A stretch of DNA of 64,000 nucleotides from assembly GCF_024734665.1 (NCBI RefSeq), contig NZ_CP102931.1:432001-496000 (forward strand). The letters run 5' to 3'. The position numbers and the translations under genes are program-made. The stretch comes from Variovorax paradoxus. Its GTDB lineage: Bacteria > Pseudomonadota > Gammaproteobacteria > Burkholderiales > Burkholderiaceae_C. The notes below the pieces were generated by a model. That model had not been told where the DNA came from. It did not search any database and saw only the letters and a program-made list of their open reading frames with translations. Every line of letters starts with the position of its first letter. Position 1 is the stretch's first letter. Shown piece by piece: positions 1-10,571 of the stretch.

Positions 1-785
1 AACTGCAACTGACCCTCGAAGGCACCATCGCCCGCATCTGGCTCGACCAGCCCGACGCACGCAACGCCTTCGACGACATCGTCATCGCCGAGCTGACGCA
101 GGCCTTCACCGAAGCCGGCGCCGCGCCGCAGGTCAAGGCCATCGTGCTCGGCGCCAACGGACCGGCCTTCTGCGCGGGCGCGAATCTCAACTGGATGCGC
201 CGCATGGCCGACTACACGCGCAGCGAGAACGTCGCCGACGCGGGCAAGCTGGCTGCGATGCTGCGCACCATTGCCGAGTGCCCCAAGCCCACCATCGCGC
301 GCGTGCAGGGCGATGTGTATGCGGGCGGCATGGGGCTGGTGGCCGCGTGCGACATGGCCGTGAGCGTGGACACCGCGTGGTACTGCCTGAGCGAAGTGAA
401 GATCGGCCTCGTGCCCGCGACCATCAGCCCGTACGTGCTGCGCGCGATGGGCACGCGCGCTTCGCAGCGCTATTTCCTCACGGCCGAGCGTTTCACCGCT
501 GCCGAGGCGCATCGCATCGGTTTCGTGCATGAAGTGGTTGCTGCCGATGCGCTCGATGCCAAGGTCGACGAGCTCGTGAAGGCATTGACCGGCGCGAGCC
601 CTGCGGCCGTGCGTGCCTGCAAGCAGCTGATTGCCGATGTTGCCGACCGCGAGATCGACGACGCGCTGATCGCGAAGACCGTCGAGGGCATCGCCGACAT
701 CCGCGCGAGCGACGAAGGCCGCGAGGGGGTGCAGGCCTTCCTGCAGAAGCGCAAGCCCTCGTGGCTGGAAACTAACAAGGCCTGA
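1..785 (+). CDS. liuC: Methylglutaconyl-CoA hydratase (enoyl-CoA hydratase family), 5' end outside window
   Basis: The open frame runs in from the left edge (first full codon at position 3) and stops at TGA 783-785, so only the first few residues are missing. It is a crotonase-fold protein: the oxyanion-hole segments read FCAGANLNWM and GDVYAGGMGLVAACDMA. The stretch VPATISPYVLRAMG is typical of methylglutaconyl-CoA / carboxygeranoyl-CoA hydratases (LiuC/AtuE), which hydrate methylglutaconyl-CoA to HMG-CoA in leucine breakdown. The MCC alpha gene follows on the same strand and HMG-CoA lyase lies further downstream, which supports a leucine role. A generic enoyl-CoA hydratase is the alternative. 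Isovaleryl-CoA dehydrogenase and MCC beta are probably just upstream of the window. Confidence 0.85.
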   Translation, partial: LQLTLEGTIARIWLDQPDARNAFDDIVIAELTQAFTEAGAAPQVKAIVLGANGPAFCAGANLNWMRRMADYTRSENVADAGKLAAMLRTIAECPKPTIARVQGDVYAGGMGLVAACDMAVSVDTAWYCLSEVKIGLVPATISPYVLRAMGTRASQRYFLTAERFTAAEAHRIGFVHEVVAADALDAKVDELVKALTGASPAAVRACKQLIADVADREIDDALIAKTVEGIADIRASDEGREGVQAFLQKRKPSWLETNKA

Positions 786-790
786 GCACC

Positions 791-1294
791 ATGGCGCACG
801 ACGCACTCATCGAGCGCATGGACGCGTGGCTGGCCGCGCATCGCGCGGACTACCACGCGGTGCTGCAGCCCGGCGTGAGCGACGCTGACCTCGACGCATT
901 CGAAGCGAAGTTCTCGCTGAAGCTGCCAGAGGCCTTTCGCGCGCTCTACCGCTGGCGCAACGGCCAGCCGAACAGCAGCTTCGACAGCCTGCAGGACAAC
1001 CGCATGTTCAGCGCGCTCGAGGACATCACCGACACCAAGGAGATGTTTGACGACATGATCGGCTCCGACTTCGAAGACCCGGCCACGTGGCGGCGCGGCT
1101 GGGTGCCGTTTCTGTCGAACGGCGGCGGCAGCCACTTGTGCGTGGACATCGACGCCGAAGGCGGCGGCGAGGCCGGCCAGCTGATCGCCTTCTGGAAGGC
1201 GGACGAAGACCGCCCCGTCGAACATGCGTCCGTCCATGCATGGCTCGCGGACCTCGTCGCTTCCATGGAAGCCGGCACCATCGAATTCGACTGA
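791..1294 (+). CDS. SMI1/KNR4 (SUKH) family protein
   Basis: A 167-residue soluble protein. The segment DAFEAKFSLKLPEAFRALYRWRNGQ resembles the start of SMI1/KNR4 (SUKH) domains, and a later WVPFLSNGGGSHLCVDID segment is also typical of that fold. SUKH proteins often act as immunity proteins for polymorphic toxins, but no toxin gene lies beside it, and many stand-alone members have no known role. It sits 5 bp after liuC and 12 bp before the next gene, so it is probably cotranscribed with the leucine genes. The function here is unknown. Confidence 0.75.
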   Translation: MAHDALIERMDAWLAAHRADYHAVLQPGVSDADLDAFEAKFSLKLPEAFRALYRWRNGQPNSSFDSLQDNRMFSALEDITDTKEMFDDMIGSDFEDPATWRRGWVPFLSNGGGSHLCVDIDAEGGGEAGQLIAFWKADEDRPVEHASVHAWLADLVASMEAGTIEFD

Positions 1295-1306
1295 GCGAGA
1301 GCCACC

Positions 1307-1973
1307 ATGAACACCAGCCTCGACATGCCCCAGCTGATCGCACTGGCCGCCGCCATCGGCTGGGCCAGCGGCGTGCGGCTTTACCTGGTCGTGCTGCTGA
1401 CCGGCGTGGTGGGCTACTTCGGCTGGGTGCCGCTGCCGAGTGGGCTGCAGTTGCTGGCGCATCCGGTCGTGATCGCGGCCAGCGGCTTCATGGTGTTCAT
1501 CGAATTCTTCGCGGACAAGATCCCCGGCCTCGATTCGCTGTGGGACGTTGTACACACCGCCATCCGCATTCCGGCTGGCGCGGCGCTCGCGGCCAGCGTG
1601 TTCGGCGCCGACCATGGCGTGATGGCCGTCGTCGCGGCGCTGGTGGGCGGCAGTTTCGCGGCCACGGCGCATGCGGCCAAGGCCACGACGCGCGCGGCCA
1701 TCAACACATCGCCCGAGCCGTTTTCGAACGTGGGCGCTTCGCTGGTCGAAGACACGATGGTGCCGGCGGGCCTGTGGCTCGCGGTGGCGCACCCCTTCGT
1801 CTTTCTCGTGCTGTTCGTGCTGGTGCTTGTGCTGAGCGTGTGGCTCATCCGCAAGAGCTGGCGTTTCCTCAGGGCGCTGTTCGCCCGCGTGGCTCGCATC
1901 TTCAGCGGCCGACCCGATCCGGGCGTGGTGCCCGCGTTCCAACTGAAAAAGAATCCTCCGGGAGACACTCCGA

Positions 1974-1981
<8 letters not shown>
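1307..1981 (+). CDS. DUF4126-type integral membrane protein
   Basis: A 224-residue membrane protein of unknown function. The N-terminus (LIALAAAIGWASGVRLYLVV) and the motif FIEFFADKIPGLDSLWD are characteristic of DUF4126 proteins. Hydrophobic segments lie near residues 5-30, 45-65, 85-130 and 160-185, followed by a basic cytoplasmic tail. Its last 8 bases overlap the start of the carboxylase gene, so the two are translationally coupled. No link between this family and acyl-CoA metabolism is known to me. Confidence 0.75.
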
Positions 1982-3977
<1,996 letters not shown>

Positions 3978-4046
3978 AAAAACTTAACCCCGTTCCGGGC
4001 GCCTGCCCGTATCAGCTGCGGTAGTCATCACTCAAGGGAACTCTCC

Positions 4047-5030
4047 ATGACCTATCGCACGCCTTCCGGTTCGCCCCGTTTCCTCTTTGCCCGCCACCGC
4101 GCGGGCATCGTCCTGCTGGCCCTGGCGGCCGCGCTGTCGCTGTCCGGTTGCGACCGCAGGAACGACGAGACTGCCACGCTCGCCGAGCCGGCCTCGCCGC
4201 CGCCCGCGCCCATGCAGGCTGCAGCTGGCTATGCCGGTGGCATGGCCATGAGGAAGGAGGCGCGGATGCGTTCTGCGGAACCGGCCTCCGCACCGTCGGC
4301 CACCGACCAGTCGCAGGACAACACGCCGCTGCAGCGCTTCCTGGCCGTGCGGCAGGACTTGAACGTCGAAGTGCCGGCCGAGCAACTGGCCGACGCCTGG
4401 GGCAAGGTGCGCGACCTGTGCGGCTCGCTGAAGTGTGAGCTGTTGTCTTCCTCCCTGCTGCGCGAGACACCGCAGCAGCCCGGCAACGCCATGCTCGAAA
4501 TGCGCGTGGAACCCGCCGACGTCGACAGGCTGCTCGGCGGCCTGGCCGGCGTGGCGAACGTGGTCTCGCACACCACCACCAGCGAGGACAAGACCGCCGA
4601 GGTGATCGACGTCGAGGCCCGCATCAAGAACCGCACCGAGTTCCGCGACAGCCTGCGCACGATGCTGCGAGACACCGTCACCAAGCGCACCATGGCCGAT
4701 CTGCTGGCCATCCAGCGCACGCTGTCGGACACGCAGGCCGAGCTCGACGCCATCGCCACGCAGCGCAAGGTGCTGGCGCAGCAGACCAGCAAGCAGCACA
4801 TCCAGATCCAGTTCACGCCCAAGCGCGCGCTGGTGAGCAGTGGCGAGGGCTACAGCCCGATGCGGCAGGCGCTTCGCAATGCAGGCACGGTGCTGGCGGA
4901 AAGCGTGGGCTCGCTGATCACCTTCATCGCGGCGGTATTGCCGTGGCTGGTGCTGGTGGTGCTGCCAGTGGGATGGCTGGTGCGCGTGCTGTGGCGTCGT
5001 CGCCGCGCCACAGCCAGGGAAGCCAAGTAA
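4047..5030 (+). CDS. DUF4349 lipoprotein with coiled coil and C-terminal membrane helix
   Basis: A 327-residue envelope protein. A signal peptide ends in a lipobox LSGC (Cys35), so it is a predicted lipoprotein. A low-complexity Ala/Pro linker follows, then a DUF4349-like domain. Residues about 185-255 look like a long helical coiled coil (ARIKNRTEFRDSLRTML and on). A C-terminal membrane helix (SLITFIAAVLPWLVLVVL) precedes a basic RRRR tail. Having both a lipid anchor and a C-terminal helix is usual for this family. The role is unknown. It stands 69 bp after liuD and is followed by a terminator-like hairpin. Confidence 0.75.
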   Translation: MTYRTPSGSPRFLFARHRAGIVLLALAAALSLSGCDRRNDETATLAEPASPPPAPMQAAAGYAGGMAMRKEARMRSAEPASAPSATDQSQDNTPLQRFLAVRQDLNVEVPAEQLADAWGKVRDLCGSLKCELLSSSLLRETPQQPGNAMLEMRVEPADVDRLLGGLAGVANVVSHTTTSEDKTAEVIDVEARIKNRTEFRDSLRTMLRDTVTKRTMADLLAIQRTLSDTQAELDAIATQRKVLAQQTSKQHIQIQFTPKRALVSSGEGYSPMRQALRNAGTVLAESVGSLITFIAAVLPWLVLVVLPVGWLVRVLWRRRRATAREAK

Positions 5031-5043
5031 GTAAGATCGCGGG

Positions 5044-5066
5044 AGGGTCGGTTTGAGGCCCTTTTT
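5044..5066 (+). terminator. Candidate rho-independent terminator after the DUF4349 gene
   Basis: A 6-bp stem (AGGGTC/GGCCCT with one G-T pair, loop GGTTTGA) is followed directly by five T. It lies 13 bp after the DUF4349 stop and before the GST gene. The stem is short, so it may be weak. Confidence 0.45.
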
Positions 5067-5087
5067 CTTACGCAGGAGCCTTTCTCG

Positions 5088-5720
5088 ATGCCGGATCCGC
5101 TACGTCTCTACGTGGATGCCCAGTTCACCAGCCCCTATGCCATGTCGGTGTTCGTGGCGCTGCATGAAAAGCAGCTGGACTTCGACTTGTCCCCCGTCGA
5201 CCTCGGGGCGCTGGAGCACCGGGCGGCCGGCTTCTCGCAACTGTCGCTGACACAGCGCGTGCCGACGCTGGTGCACGGCGACTTCTCTCTGTCGGAGTCG
5301 TCCGCGATCACCGAGTACATCGACGAGACCTTCGCGCAGGGAACGGCGCTGTACCCGGCCGAGCCGCGTGCCCGAGCCCGCGTGCGCCAGGTGCAGGCAT
5401 GGCTTCGCAGCGACCTGATGCCGATTCGGCAGGAGCGCTCGACCGAGGTGATCTTCTACGGCCCGGCGAGCGCACCGCTGTCGGCGGTGGCGCACCAGTC
5501 GGCGAAGACGCTCTTCCAGGTGGCGCAGGCGCTGCTTGCTGATGACGCGGAGAACCTGTTCGGCGAGTGGTCCATCGCCGACGTCGACCTGGCGCTGATG
5601 CTGAATCGCCTGGTCATGAACGGAGACGCCGTGCCGCAGCGGCTGGCGTCGTACGCGGACCGGCAGTGGCAGCGGCCGTCCGTCCAGAGCTGGGTGGCGC
5701 TGGAGCGGCCGCTGCGCTGA
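5088..5720 (+). CDS. Glutathione S-transferase (YfcF-like)
   Basis: A 210-residue cytosolic GST. The N-terminal thioredoxin-like domain opens LRLYVDAQFTSPYAMSVFVA. It has the glutathione-binding segment QRVPTLVHGDFSLSESSAI, with the cis-Pro after V and the ES pair that contacts the glutamyl group. An all-helical C-terminal domain runs from about residue 90. The segment LIRQ-like PIRQERSTEVIFYG and the length fit the YfcF type (disulfide-bond oxidoreductase/peroxidase activity in E. coli). The substrate cannot be read from the sequence. Confidence 0.82.
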   Translation: MPDPLRLYVDAQFTSPYAMSVFVALHEKQLDFDLSPVDLGALEHRAAGFSQLSLTQRVPTLVHGDFSLSESSAITEYIDETFAQGTALYPAEPRARARVRQVQAWLRSDLMPIRQERSTEVIFYGPASAPLSAVAHQSAKTLFQVAQALLADDAENLFGEWSIADVDLALMLNRLVMNGDAVPQRLASYADRQWQRPSVQSWVALERPLR

Positions 5721-5736
5721 GGGCGAGGGCGGCCCG

Positions 5737-6051
5737 TCAGCCCACCACCACTTCGCTGATCTGTATTACCGGCGCGATGTCGGTGTAGTTCTTCACGTCG
5801 CCCCTGATCTCCTTCGCATGCGGTCCGAAGGCATTCTGGAAGGCCTCGACCGATTCGGCGAACACGTGGCACATGGCGACGTAGGTGGGCGCGGAGTCCG
5901 GTGCGCCGCCGGTAAGGCCCTTGTCGATGGTGTACGAGAGGCATGCGTCGCCCATGCGGGCCTTGATCAGGGGCATGTGCTTTTCGCGGTAGTAGTCGTG
6001 ATCGAACCGTGCGCCGGGGGCGTGGGGATACATCACGCTGAATTTGATCAT
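5737..6051 (-). CDS. EthD family protein
   Basis: A 104-residue small dimeric ferredoxin-like-fold protein. MIKFSVMYPHAPGARFDHDY and YYREKHMPLIKARMG are the EthD signature (HDYY..KH.PL). The frame is open further upstream to 6156, but the conserved N-terminus starts at the ATG at 6051, with GGAGACCC just before it. EthD proteins accompany oxygenase or degradation systems and their reaction is often undefined. It converges on the GST gene 16 bp away and is divergent from ghrA. Confidence 0.8.
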   Translation of the reverse strand: MIKFSVMYPHAPGARFDHDYYREKHMPLIKARMGDACLSYTIDKGLTGGAPDSAPTYVAMCHVFAESVEAFQNAFGPHAKEIRGDVKNYTDIAPVIQISEVVVG

Positions 6052-6145
6052 GTAGGGGTCTCCTGAGGTGAGCGTTCGAGGATAGGAGATGGCCAGTGCC
6101 CGCACAAGCCGAGGGCGACGCGGGCGCGACCTAAGATGCGTGCCC

Positions 6146-7066
6146 ATGCGAATCACCGTCTACCTCACCGACAACCGCCCAGACCCCTGGATCGAAGGCC
6201 TGAAGGCCGAACTCCCCGACGCCGTCATCGAAGCATGGAAGCCCGGCGCGCCGCAGGCCGACCATGCCGTGGTCTGGGCGCCGCCGCAGGAGTTTCTCGA
6301 TGAGCAGCCCAAGCTGCGCGGCATCTTCAACATCGGCGCGGGCGTCGACGCGCTGCTCAAGCTCAAGGTGCCGGCGCACACGCGCATCGTGCGGCTCGAC
6401 GACGCGGGCATGTCGGTGCAGATGGCCGAGTACGTCTGCCACACGCTCATTCGCCATTTCCGCGAGTTCGACGCCTACGAGGCCGATGCGCGCGAGGGCA
6501 AGTGGAGCTACCGCAAGCCGAAGCTGCGGCGTGACTTTCCGGTCGGCATCATGGGCCTGGGAGTGCTCGGCGAGCGCGTGGCCAAGGCCGTGGCGCAGTT
6601 CGAGTTTCCGGTGCTGGGCTGGAGCCGTTCGCCAAAAGAGATCGACGGCGTGCGAGTGTTCAGCGGCGAGGCGCAGTTCGACGAGTTCCTGTCGTCCACG
6701 CGCGTGCTGGTCAACCTGCTGCCGCTGACCGAGGCGACGCGCGGCATCCTCAATCGCAACACGCTGGGCAAGCTGCGGCCCGAGGGCTATCTCATCAGCA
6801 TCGCGCGCGGTGGCCATCTGGTGGAGGACGACCTCATTCCGATGCTCGACGCGGGCCAGCTCGCGGGCGCGACGCTCGATGTGTTCCAGGTCGAGCCGCT
6901 GCCGGCGGAGCATGCCTTCTGGCGGCATCCCAAGATCACCGTGACACCGCACGGCTCGGCGCGCACGCTGCGCGAGGAGTCCATCACCCAGATCGCCGGG
7001 AAGATCCGTGCGATGGAGCAGGGCCTGCCGGTCGCCGGCGTGGTCGATCCCGCGCGCGGCTACTGA
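6146..7066 (+). CDS. ghrA: Glyoxylate/hydroxypyruvate reductase A
   Basis: A 306-residue D-2-hydroxyacid dehydrogenase that reduces glyoxylate to glycolate and hydroxypyruvate to glycerate with NAD(P)H. It shows the nucleotide motif GIMGLGVLGERVAKA and the catalytic Arg (ISIARGGHL), Glu (DVFQVEPLP) and His (TPHGSA) in the expected order. Length and the N-terminus (MRITVYLTDNRPDPWIEGLK) fit GhrA. The longer frame from 6089 gives an unrelated basic stretch, so the start at 6146 is preferred. Confidence 0.9.
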   Translation: MRITVYLTDNRPDPWIEGLKAELPDAVIEAWKPGAPQADHAVVWAPPQEFLDEQPKLRGIFNIGAGVDALLKLKVPAHTRIVRLDDAGMSVQMAEYVCHTLIRHFREFDAYEADAREGKWSYRKPKLRRDFPVGIMGLGVLGERVAKAVAQFEFPVLGWSRSPKEIDGVRVFSGEAQFDEFLSSTRVLVNLLPLTEATRGILNRNTLGKLRPEGYLISIARGGHLVEDDLIPMLDAGQLAGATLDVFQVEPLPAEHAFWRHPKITVTPHGSARTLREESITQIAGKIRAMEQGLPVAGVVDPARGY

Positions 7067-7130
7067 CGGCACAAGCTGCGTCAGGCCCGCCGGAATAGGG
7101 TGCGGGCAGGGGAAACCCCGAAGCGCAAGT

Positions 7131-7168
7131 TTTTCACAAGTATGAAAATCTTTTCATGACTGTGAAAA
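7131..7168. promoter_or_regulatory. 38-bp nested palindrome spanning the iclR-type gene start
   Basis: Outer arms TTTTCACA (7131-7138) and TGTGAAAA (7161-7168) enclose inner arms ATGAAAA (7142-7148) and TTTTCAT (7151-7157). All arm pairs are exact reverse complements. The start codon of the following regulator (7156-7158) lies inside. The position and symmetry suggest an autorepression operator of the IclR-type regulator; binding is inferred. Confidence 0.7.
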
Positions 7169-7905
7169 CCGCGTTTCGGGTGATCGAGATCGTCGAGCTC
7201 TTCGCCCGCGAGAAGCAGCCGCTGGCGTTGTCCGAGATGGCGCGCCTGCTCGACATGCCGGTGTCGAGCTGCCTGGGCCTGATCCGCACGCTCGAAGAGC
7301 AGGGCTACATGTACGAGACCGGCCGCCGCCAGGGCTACTACCCGACGGGCCGGCTGCTTGCGATGGCGCAGGTCATCGCCGCCCACGACCCGGTGCTCGA
7401 CCGGGTGAAGGCCACGCTCGAGGAACTGCGCGACACCGCGCGCGAGACGGTGGTCTTCGCCAAGTTCCGCGATGCGGGCCTGGTGGTCTACCTGGAAGTG
7501 CTGAGTGCACCGCAGAGCATCCGCTACACGGCCGAGTCGGGCGAAACGCGCCCGGCCTACGCCAACTCGCTGGGCCGCGCGCTGCTGTCCACGCTCGACG
7601 CCGAAGCGCGCCGCAAGCTGCTGGACGGCATGACGCTCGCGCCGCTGACCGAGGCCACGCTCACCACCGCCGACGCCATCGAGGCCGAGCTGCAGCGCTC
7701 CGCCGCACGCGGCTGGTACGGCAACGTCGGCGAAAGCATTCCCGACCTGATCGGCCTCGCATGGCCGTTGCGCATCGGCGGCGAGGCCTATGCCATCTCG
7801 GTTGCAGGTCCGCGCTATCGCATGGAGGCGCGCATCGAGGAGATCGCCGCAATGCTGCGCTCGGCCTGCCTCGCCATCGAACCCAAGACAGAAAGCCCCC
7901 GATGA
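7156..7905 (+). CDS. IclR family transcriptional regulator
   Basis: A 249-residue IclR-type regulator. The N-terminal winged helix (residues about 1-65) contains LALSEMARLLDMPVSSCLGLIRTLEEQGYM. A C-terminal effector domain follows, with the typical segment TRPAYANSLGRALLSTLDAEARRKLL and a closing GIAWPLRIGGEAYAISVAGP-like stretch. No strong ribosome-binding site precedes the ATG at 7156, which lies inside a long palindrome. It overlaps the cupin gene by 4 bp (ATGA) and so probably controls this operon in response to the catabolised acid or its CoA ester. Confidence 0.9.
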   Translation: MTVKTAFRVIEIVELFAREKQPLALSEMARLLDMPVSSCLGLIRTLEEQGYMYETGRRQGYYPTGRLLAMAQVIAAHDPVLDRVKATLEELRDTARETVVFAKFRDAGLVVYLEVLSAPQSIRYTAESGETRPAYANSLGRALLSTLDAEARRKLLDGMTLAPLTEATLTTADAIEAELQRSAARGWYGNVGESIPDLIGLAWPLRIGGEAYAISVAGPRYRMEARIEEIAAMLRSACLAIEPKTESPR

Positions 7906-8297
7906 CTGCAACGACCGCTGCTCCACGCTACTTCGTCCGCGAGGATGAGATCACCGGCTACCACCCCGCCAACCACACCGGCACGCTGAACAAGCGCCTG
8001 ATCGGCCCCGAGACCGTGGGCGCGAAGCAGCTCGAAGTGCTGGTCGGCCACATCCAGAAGGGCAAGGGCGCGCTGCCGCATGCGCACCCGGGCATCGAGC
8101 AGGTCTGCTACATGCTCGAAGGCCGCGCGGTCGCCGAGGTGGGCGGCCAGCGGCAGGAGCTGCGCCCGGGCGACAGCTGCTTCTTTCCCGCCGACGCGAT
8201 GCACACCTTCACGGTGGTGAGCGACGAGCCGGTGCGCGTGCTGGTGATCTACAGCCCGCCGTACGAGGAATCGCCGGAGCGCGTGATCCGGCCCTGA
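7902..8297 (+). CDS. Small cupin-domain protein
   Basis: A 131-residue single-domain cupin. The first cupin motif appears as LPHAHPGIEQVCYMLEGRAVAEVGG, with the metal ligands His, His and Glu. The second appears as PGDSCFFPADAMHTF. The start overlaps the regulator stop (ATGA). The enzymatic role is unknown: small cupins of this type are isomerases, dioxygenases or ligand binders. Its place in an operon with a CoA-transferase and an acyl-CoA dehydrogenase suggests a step on, or sensing of, the same carboxylic acid. Confidence 0.82.
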   Translation: MTATTAAPRYFVREDEITGYHPANHTGTLNKRLIGPETVGAKQLEVLVGHIQKGKGALPHAHPGIEQVCYMLEGRAVAEVGGQRQELRPGDSCFFPADAMHTFTVVSDEPVRVLVIYSPPYEESPERVIRP

Positions 8298-8328
8298 ACT
8301 GACAGCACAACAACCGGAGACAAACCAC

Positions 8329-9345
8329 ATGCAGACAACGAAGAACGCGATCGGGAAACCGGTCGCGGTGGCGAACCGCCGCCGTTTCATTTCCATCGGC
8401 GCGGCCGCGGGGCTTGCCGGCACCGCGCCATGGGCCTTCGCGCAGGACGGCTACCCGAAGCAGCCGATCAGGCTCGTCGTGCCCTTCGCGGCCGGCAGCG
8501 GCACCGATGCAGTGGCGCGCATCACCGGGCAGATGCTCGGCGAGGCGCTCAAGGCTTCGGTCATCGTCGACAACAAGGCCGGCGCCAACGGCGTGATCGC
8601 GGCCGAGTTTGTCGCCAAGGCACCGCCCGACGGCTACACGCTGTTCATGACGACCAACACCACGCACTCGGCCAACCCGAGCCTGATGAAGTCGCTGCCC
8701 TACGACCCGGTGAAAGACTTCGCGCCCGTCAGCCGCATGGGCAACCTGCCGTTCATGCTGGTGGTCAACAACGACCTGCCTGTAAAGAGCGTGGCCGAGC
8801 TGCTGGCCTGGGGCCGCGCGCACCCCGGCAAGCTGACCTATGCGAGCGGCAACAGCACCGGCATCGTGAGCGGCGCCACGCTGTCGCGAATGAGCGGCGT
8901 GCCGATGCTGCACGTGCCGTACAAGAGCACGCCACCGGCCATTGCCGACCTGATCGGCGGGCAGGTGTCGATGATGGTGGTCGACCTCGCCGCGGGCCTT
9001 GCCACGGTGAAGGCCGGCAAGATGCGCGCGATTGTCGTCACCACGCAGGAGCGCACCAAGCTCTTTCCCGAACTGCCGCCGCTGGCCGACACGCCGGAGC
9101 TGAAAGGCTTCGACATCACTTCGTGGAACGGCGTGTTCGCGCCGGCCGGCACGCCGCGCGACATCGTGCTGAAGCTCAACAAGGCGCTGTCCGAGATGGC
9201 GAACGGCGCGGCCTTCCGTGAGCGCGTGGCGAAGCTGGGCTTCGATGCCTTCGGCAGCACGCCGGAAGAGCTGGGCGCGTTCACCGTGTCGGAGCTTGCG
9301 AAGTGGAAGAAGCTGATCCAGGCTGCGGGGATTCAGCCCGAATGA
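8329..9345 (+). CDS. Bug/TctC-type tripartite tricarboxylate transporter binding protein
   Basis: A 338-residue periplasmic binding protein. The N-terminus has a twin-arginine-like signal (NRRRFISIGAAAG) ending near AFAQ. The mature part begins YPKQPIRLVVPFAAGSGTDA, the Bug family signature, with a later PPDGYTLFM motif. Bug proteins capture carboxylates such as di- or tricarboxylic and aromatic acids; the membrane partners TctA/TctB are not here, which is normal in Burkholderiales. It sits in the IclR - cupin - CaiB - dehydrogenase operon and probably binds the pathway substrate. Confidence 0.9.
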   Translation: MQTTKNAIGKPVAVANRRRFISIGAAAGLAGTAPWAFAQDGYPKQPIRLVVPFAAGSGTDAVARITGQMLGEALKASVIVDNKAGANGVIAAEFVAKAPPDGYTLFMTTNTTHSANPSLMKSLPYDPVKDFAPVSRMGNLPFMLVVNNDLPVKSVAELLAWGRAHPGKLTYASGNSTGIVSGATLSRMSGVPMLHVPYKSTPPAIADLIGGQVSMMVVDLAAGLATVKAGKMRAIVVTTQERTKLFPELPPLADTPELKGFDITSWNGVFAPAGTPRDIVLKLNKALSEMANGAAFRERVAKLGFDAFGSTPEELGAFTVSELAKWKKLIQAAGIQPE

Positions 9346-10571
9346 GTGCGACCGGACCTCTGGAAGGCATCCGCATCCTCGACCTCACGGCCGTGGTGAT
9401 GGGCCCGTATGCGACGCAGACGCTTGGCGACCTCGGCGCCGACATCATCAAGGTCGAGCCGCCCGGCGGCGACAACCTGCGCGCCGTCGGCCCGATGCGC
9501 CACCCGGGCATGGGTGCGATGGCGATGCACCTCAACCGCAACAAGCGCTCCATCGTGCTCGACCTCAAGCAGCCCGAGGGGCGCGAGGCTTGCTTGAAGC
9601 TGGCCGCGGGGTGCGATGCGCTGATCTACAACACGCGGCCGCAGGCGATGGCACGGCTCGGGCTGGGCTACGAAGCCGTGGCTGCGGTGAACCCGAAGAT
9701 CGTCTACCTCGGCGCCTTTGGCTACGGCGAGCAGGGGCCCTATGCCGGAAAGCCCGCCTACGACGATCTGATTCAGGGCGCAGCGGGTGTCGCCTCGCTG
9801 TTCGCGCAGCAAAGCGGCGGCGCGCCGCGCTACGCACCCGTCACGCTGGCCGACCGCGCCGTCGGCCTGCAAGCCGCCATCGCATTGCTCGCCGCAGTGC
9901 TGCATGCGCAGCGCACCGGCAAGGGCCAGGCCGTCGAAGTGCCCATGTTCGAAGCCCTGTCGCAATTCGTCATGGGCGACCACCTCGGTGGCCACAGCTT
10001 CGAGCCACCGCTCGGCCCCACTGGCTATGCGCGCCTGCTCGCACCGCATCGCAAGCCCTACGCCACGGCCGACGGCTACCTCAGCGTGCTCATCTACAAC
10101 GACAAGCACTGGCAGGCCTTCTTCGACGTGATCGGCCGGCCCGAGCTGCGCAGCTCGCCGATATTCGGCACGCACACCGCGCGCGCCGCGAACATCGGCG
10201 CGGTCTATGCCTTCGTGGCCGAGGTGATGGCCACGCGCGGCAGCGACGAATGGTTTGCCGCGCTGAGCGCCGCCGACATTCCCGTCGCGCGCCTGCACAG
10301 CACCGACAGCCTGCTCGATGACCCGCACCTGCGCGCCGTCGGTTTCTATCCCGAGTTCGATCACCCCACGGAGGGCCGCATCCGCACCCTCGCGCCGGTC
10401 GGCCGCTACAGCGCCACGCCCACCGCCATCCGCCGCCCCACGCCGCGCATCGGCGAGCAGAGCGTGGAGCTGCTGCGCGAAGCGGGCTACGGCGATGAAG
10501 CCATCGAACGCATGCTCGAAAGCGGCGTCACGCTGCAACCGGGCCCATTGAAGAAAGACGGCGAAGAATGA
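9342..10571 (+). CDS. CaiB/BaiF family (class III) CoA-transferase
   Basis: A 409-residue class III CoA-transferase that moves CoA between carboxylic acids. It opens GIRILDLTAVVMGPYATQTLGDLGADIIKVE, split by the usual LGD turn. Asp171 in TLADRAVGLQAA aligns with the catalytic Asp of formyl-CoA transferase. The start ATG at 9342 overlaps the binding-protein stop (ATGA), and its own stop overlaps the next start. It presumably activates the acid that the dehydrogenase then oxidises. The CoA donor and acceptor are unknown. Confidence 0.9.
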   Translation: MSATGPLEGIRILDLTAVVMGPYATQTLGDLGADIIKVEPPGGDNLRAVGPMRHPGMGAMAMHLNRNKRSIVLDLKQPEGREACLKLAAGCDALIYNTRPQAMARLGLGYEAVAAVNPKIVYLGAFGYGEQGPYAGKPAYDDLIQGAAGVASLFAQQSGGAPRYAPVTLADRAVGLQAAIALLAAVLHAQRTGKGQAVEVPMFEALSQFVMGDHLGGHSFEPPLGPTGYARLLAPHRKPYATADGYLSVLIYNDKHWQAFFDVIGRPELRSSPIFGTHTARAANIGAVYAFVAEVMATRGSDEWFAALSAADIPVARLHSTDSLLDDPHLRAVGFYPEFDHPTEGRIRTLAPVGRYSATPTAIRRPTPRIGEQSVELLREAGYGDEAIERMLESGVTLQPGPLKKDGEE

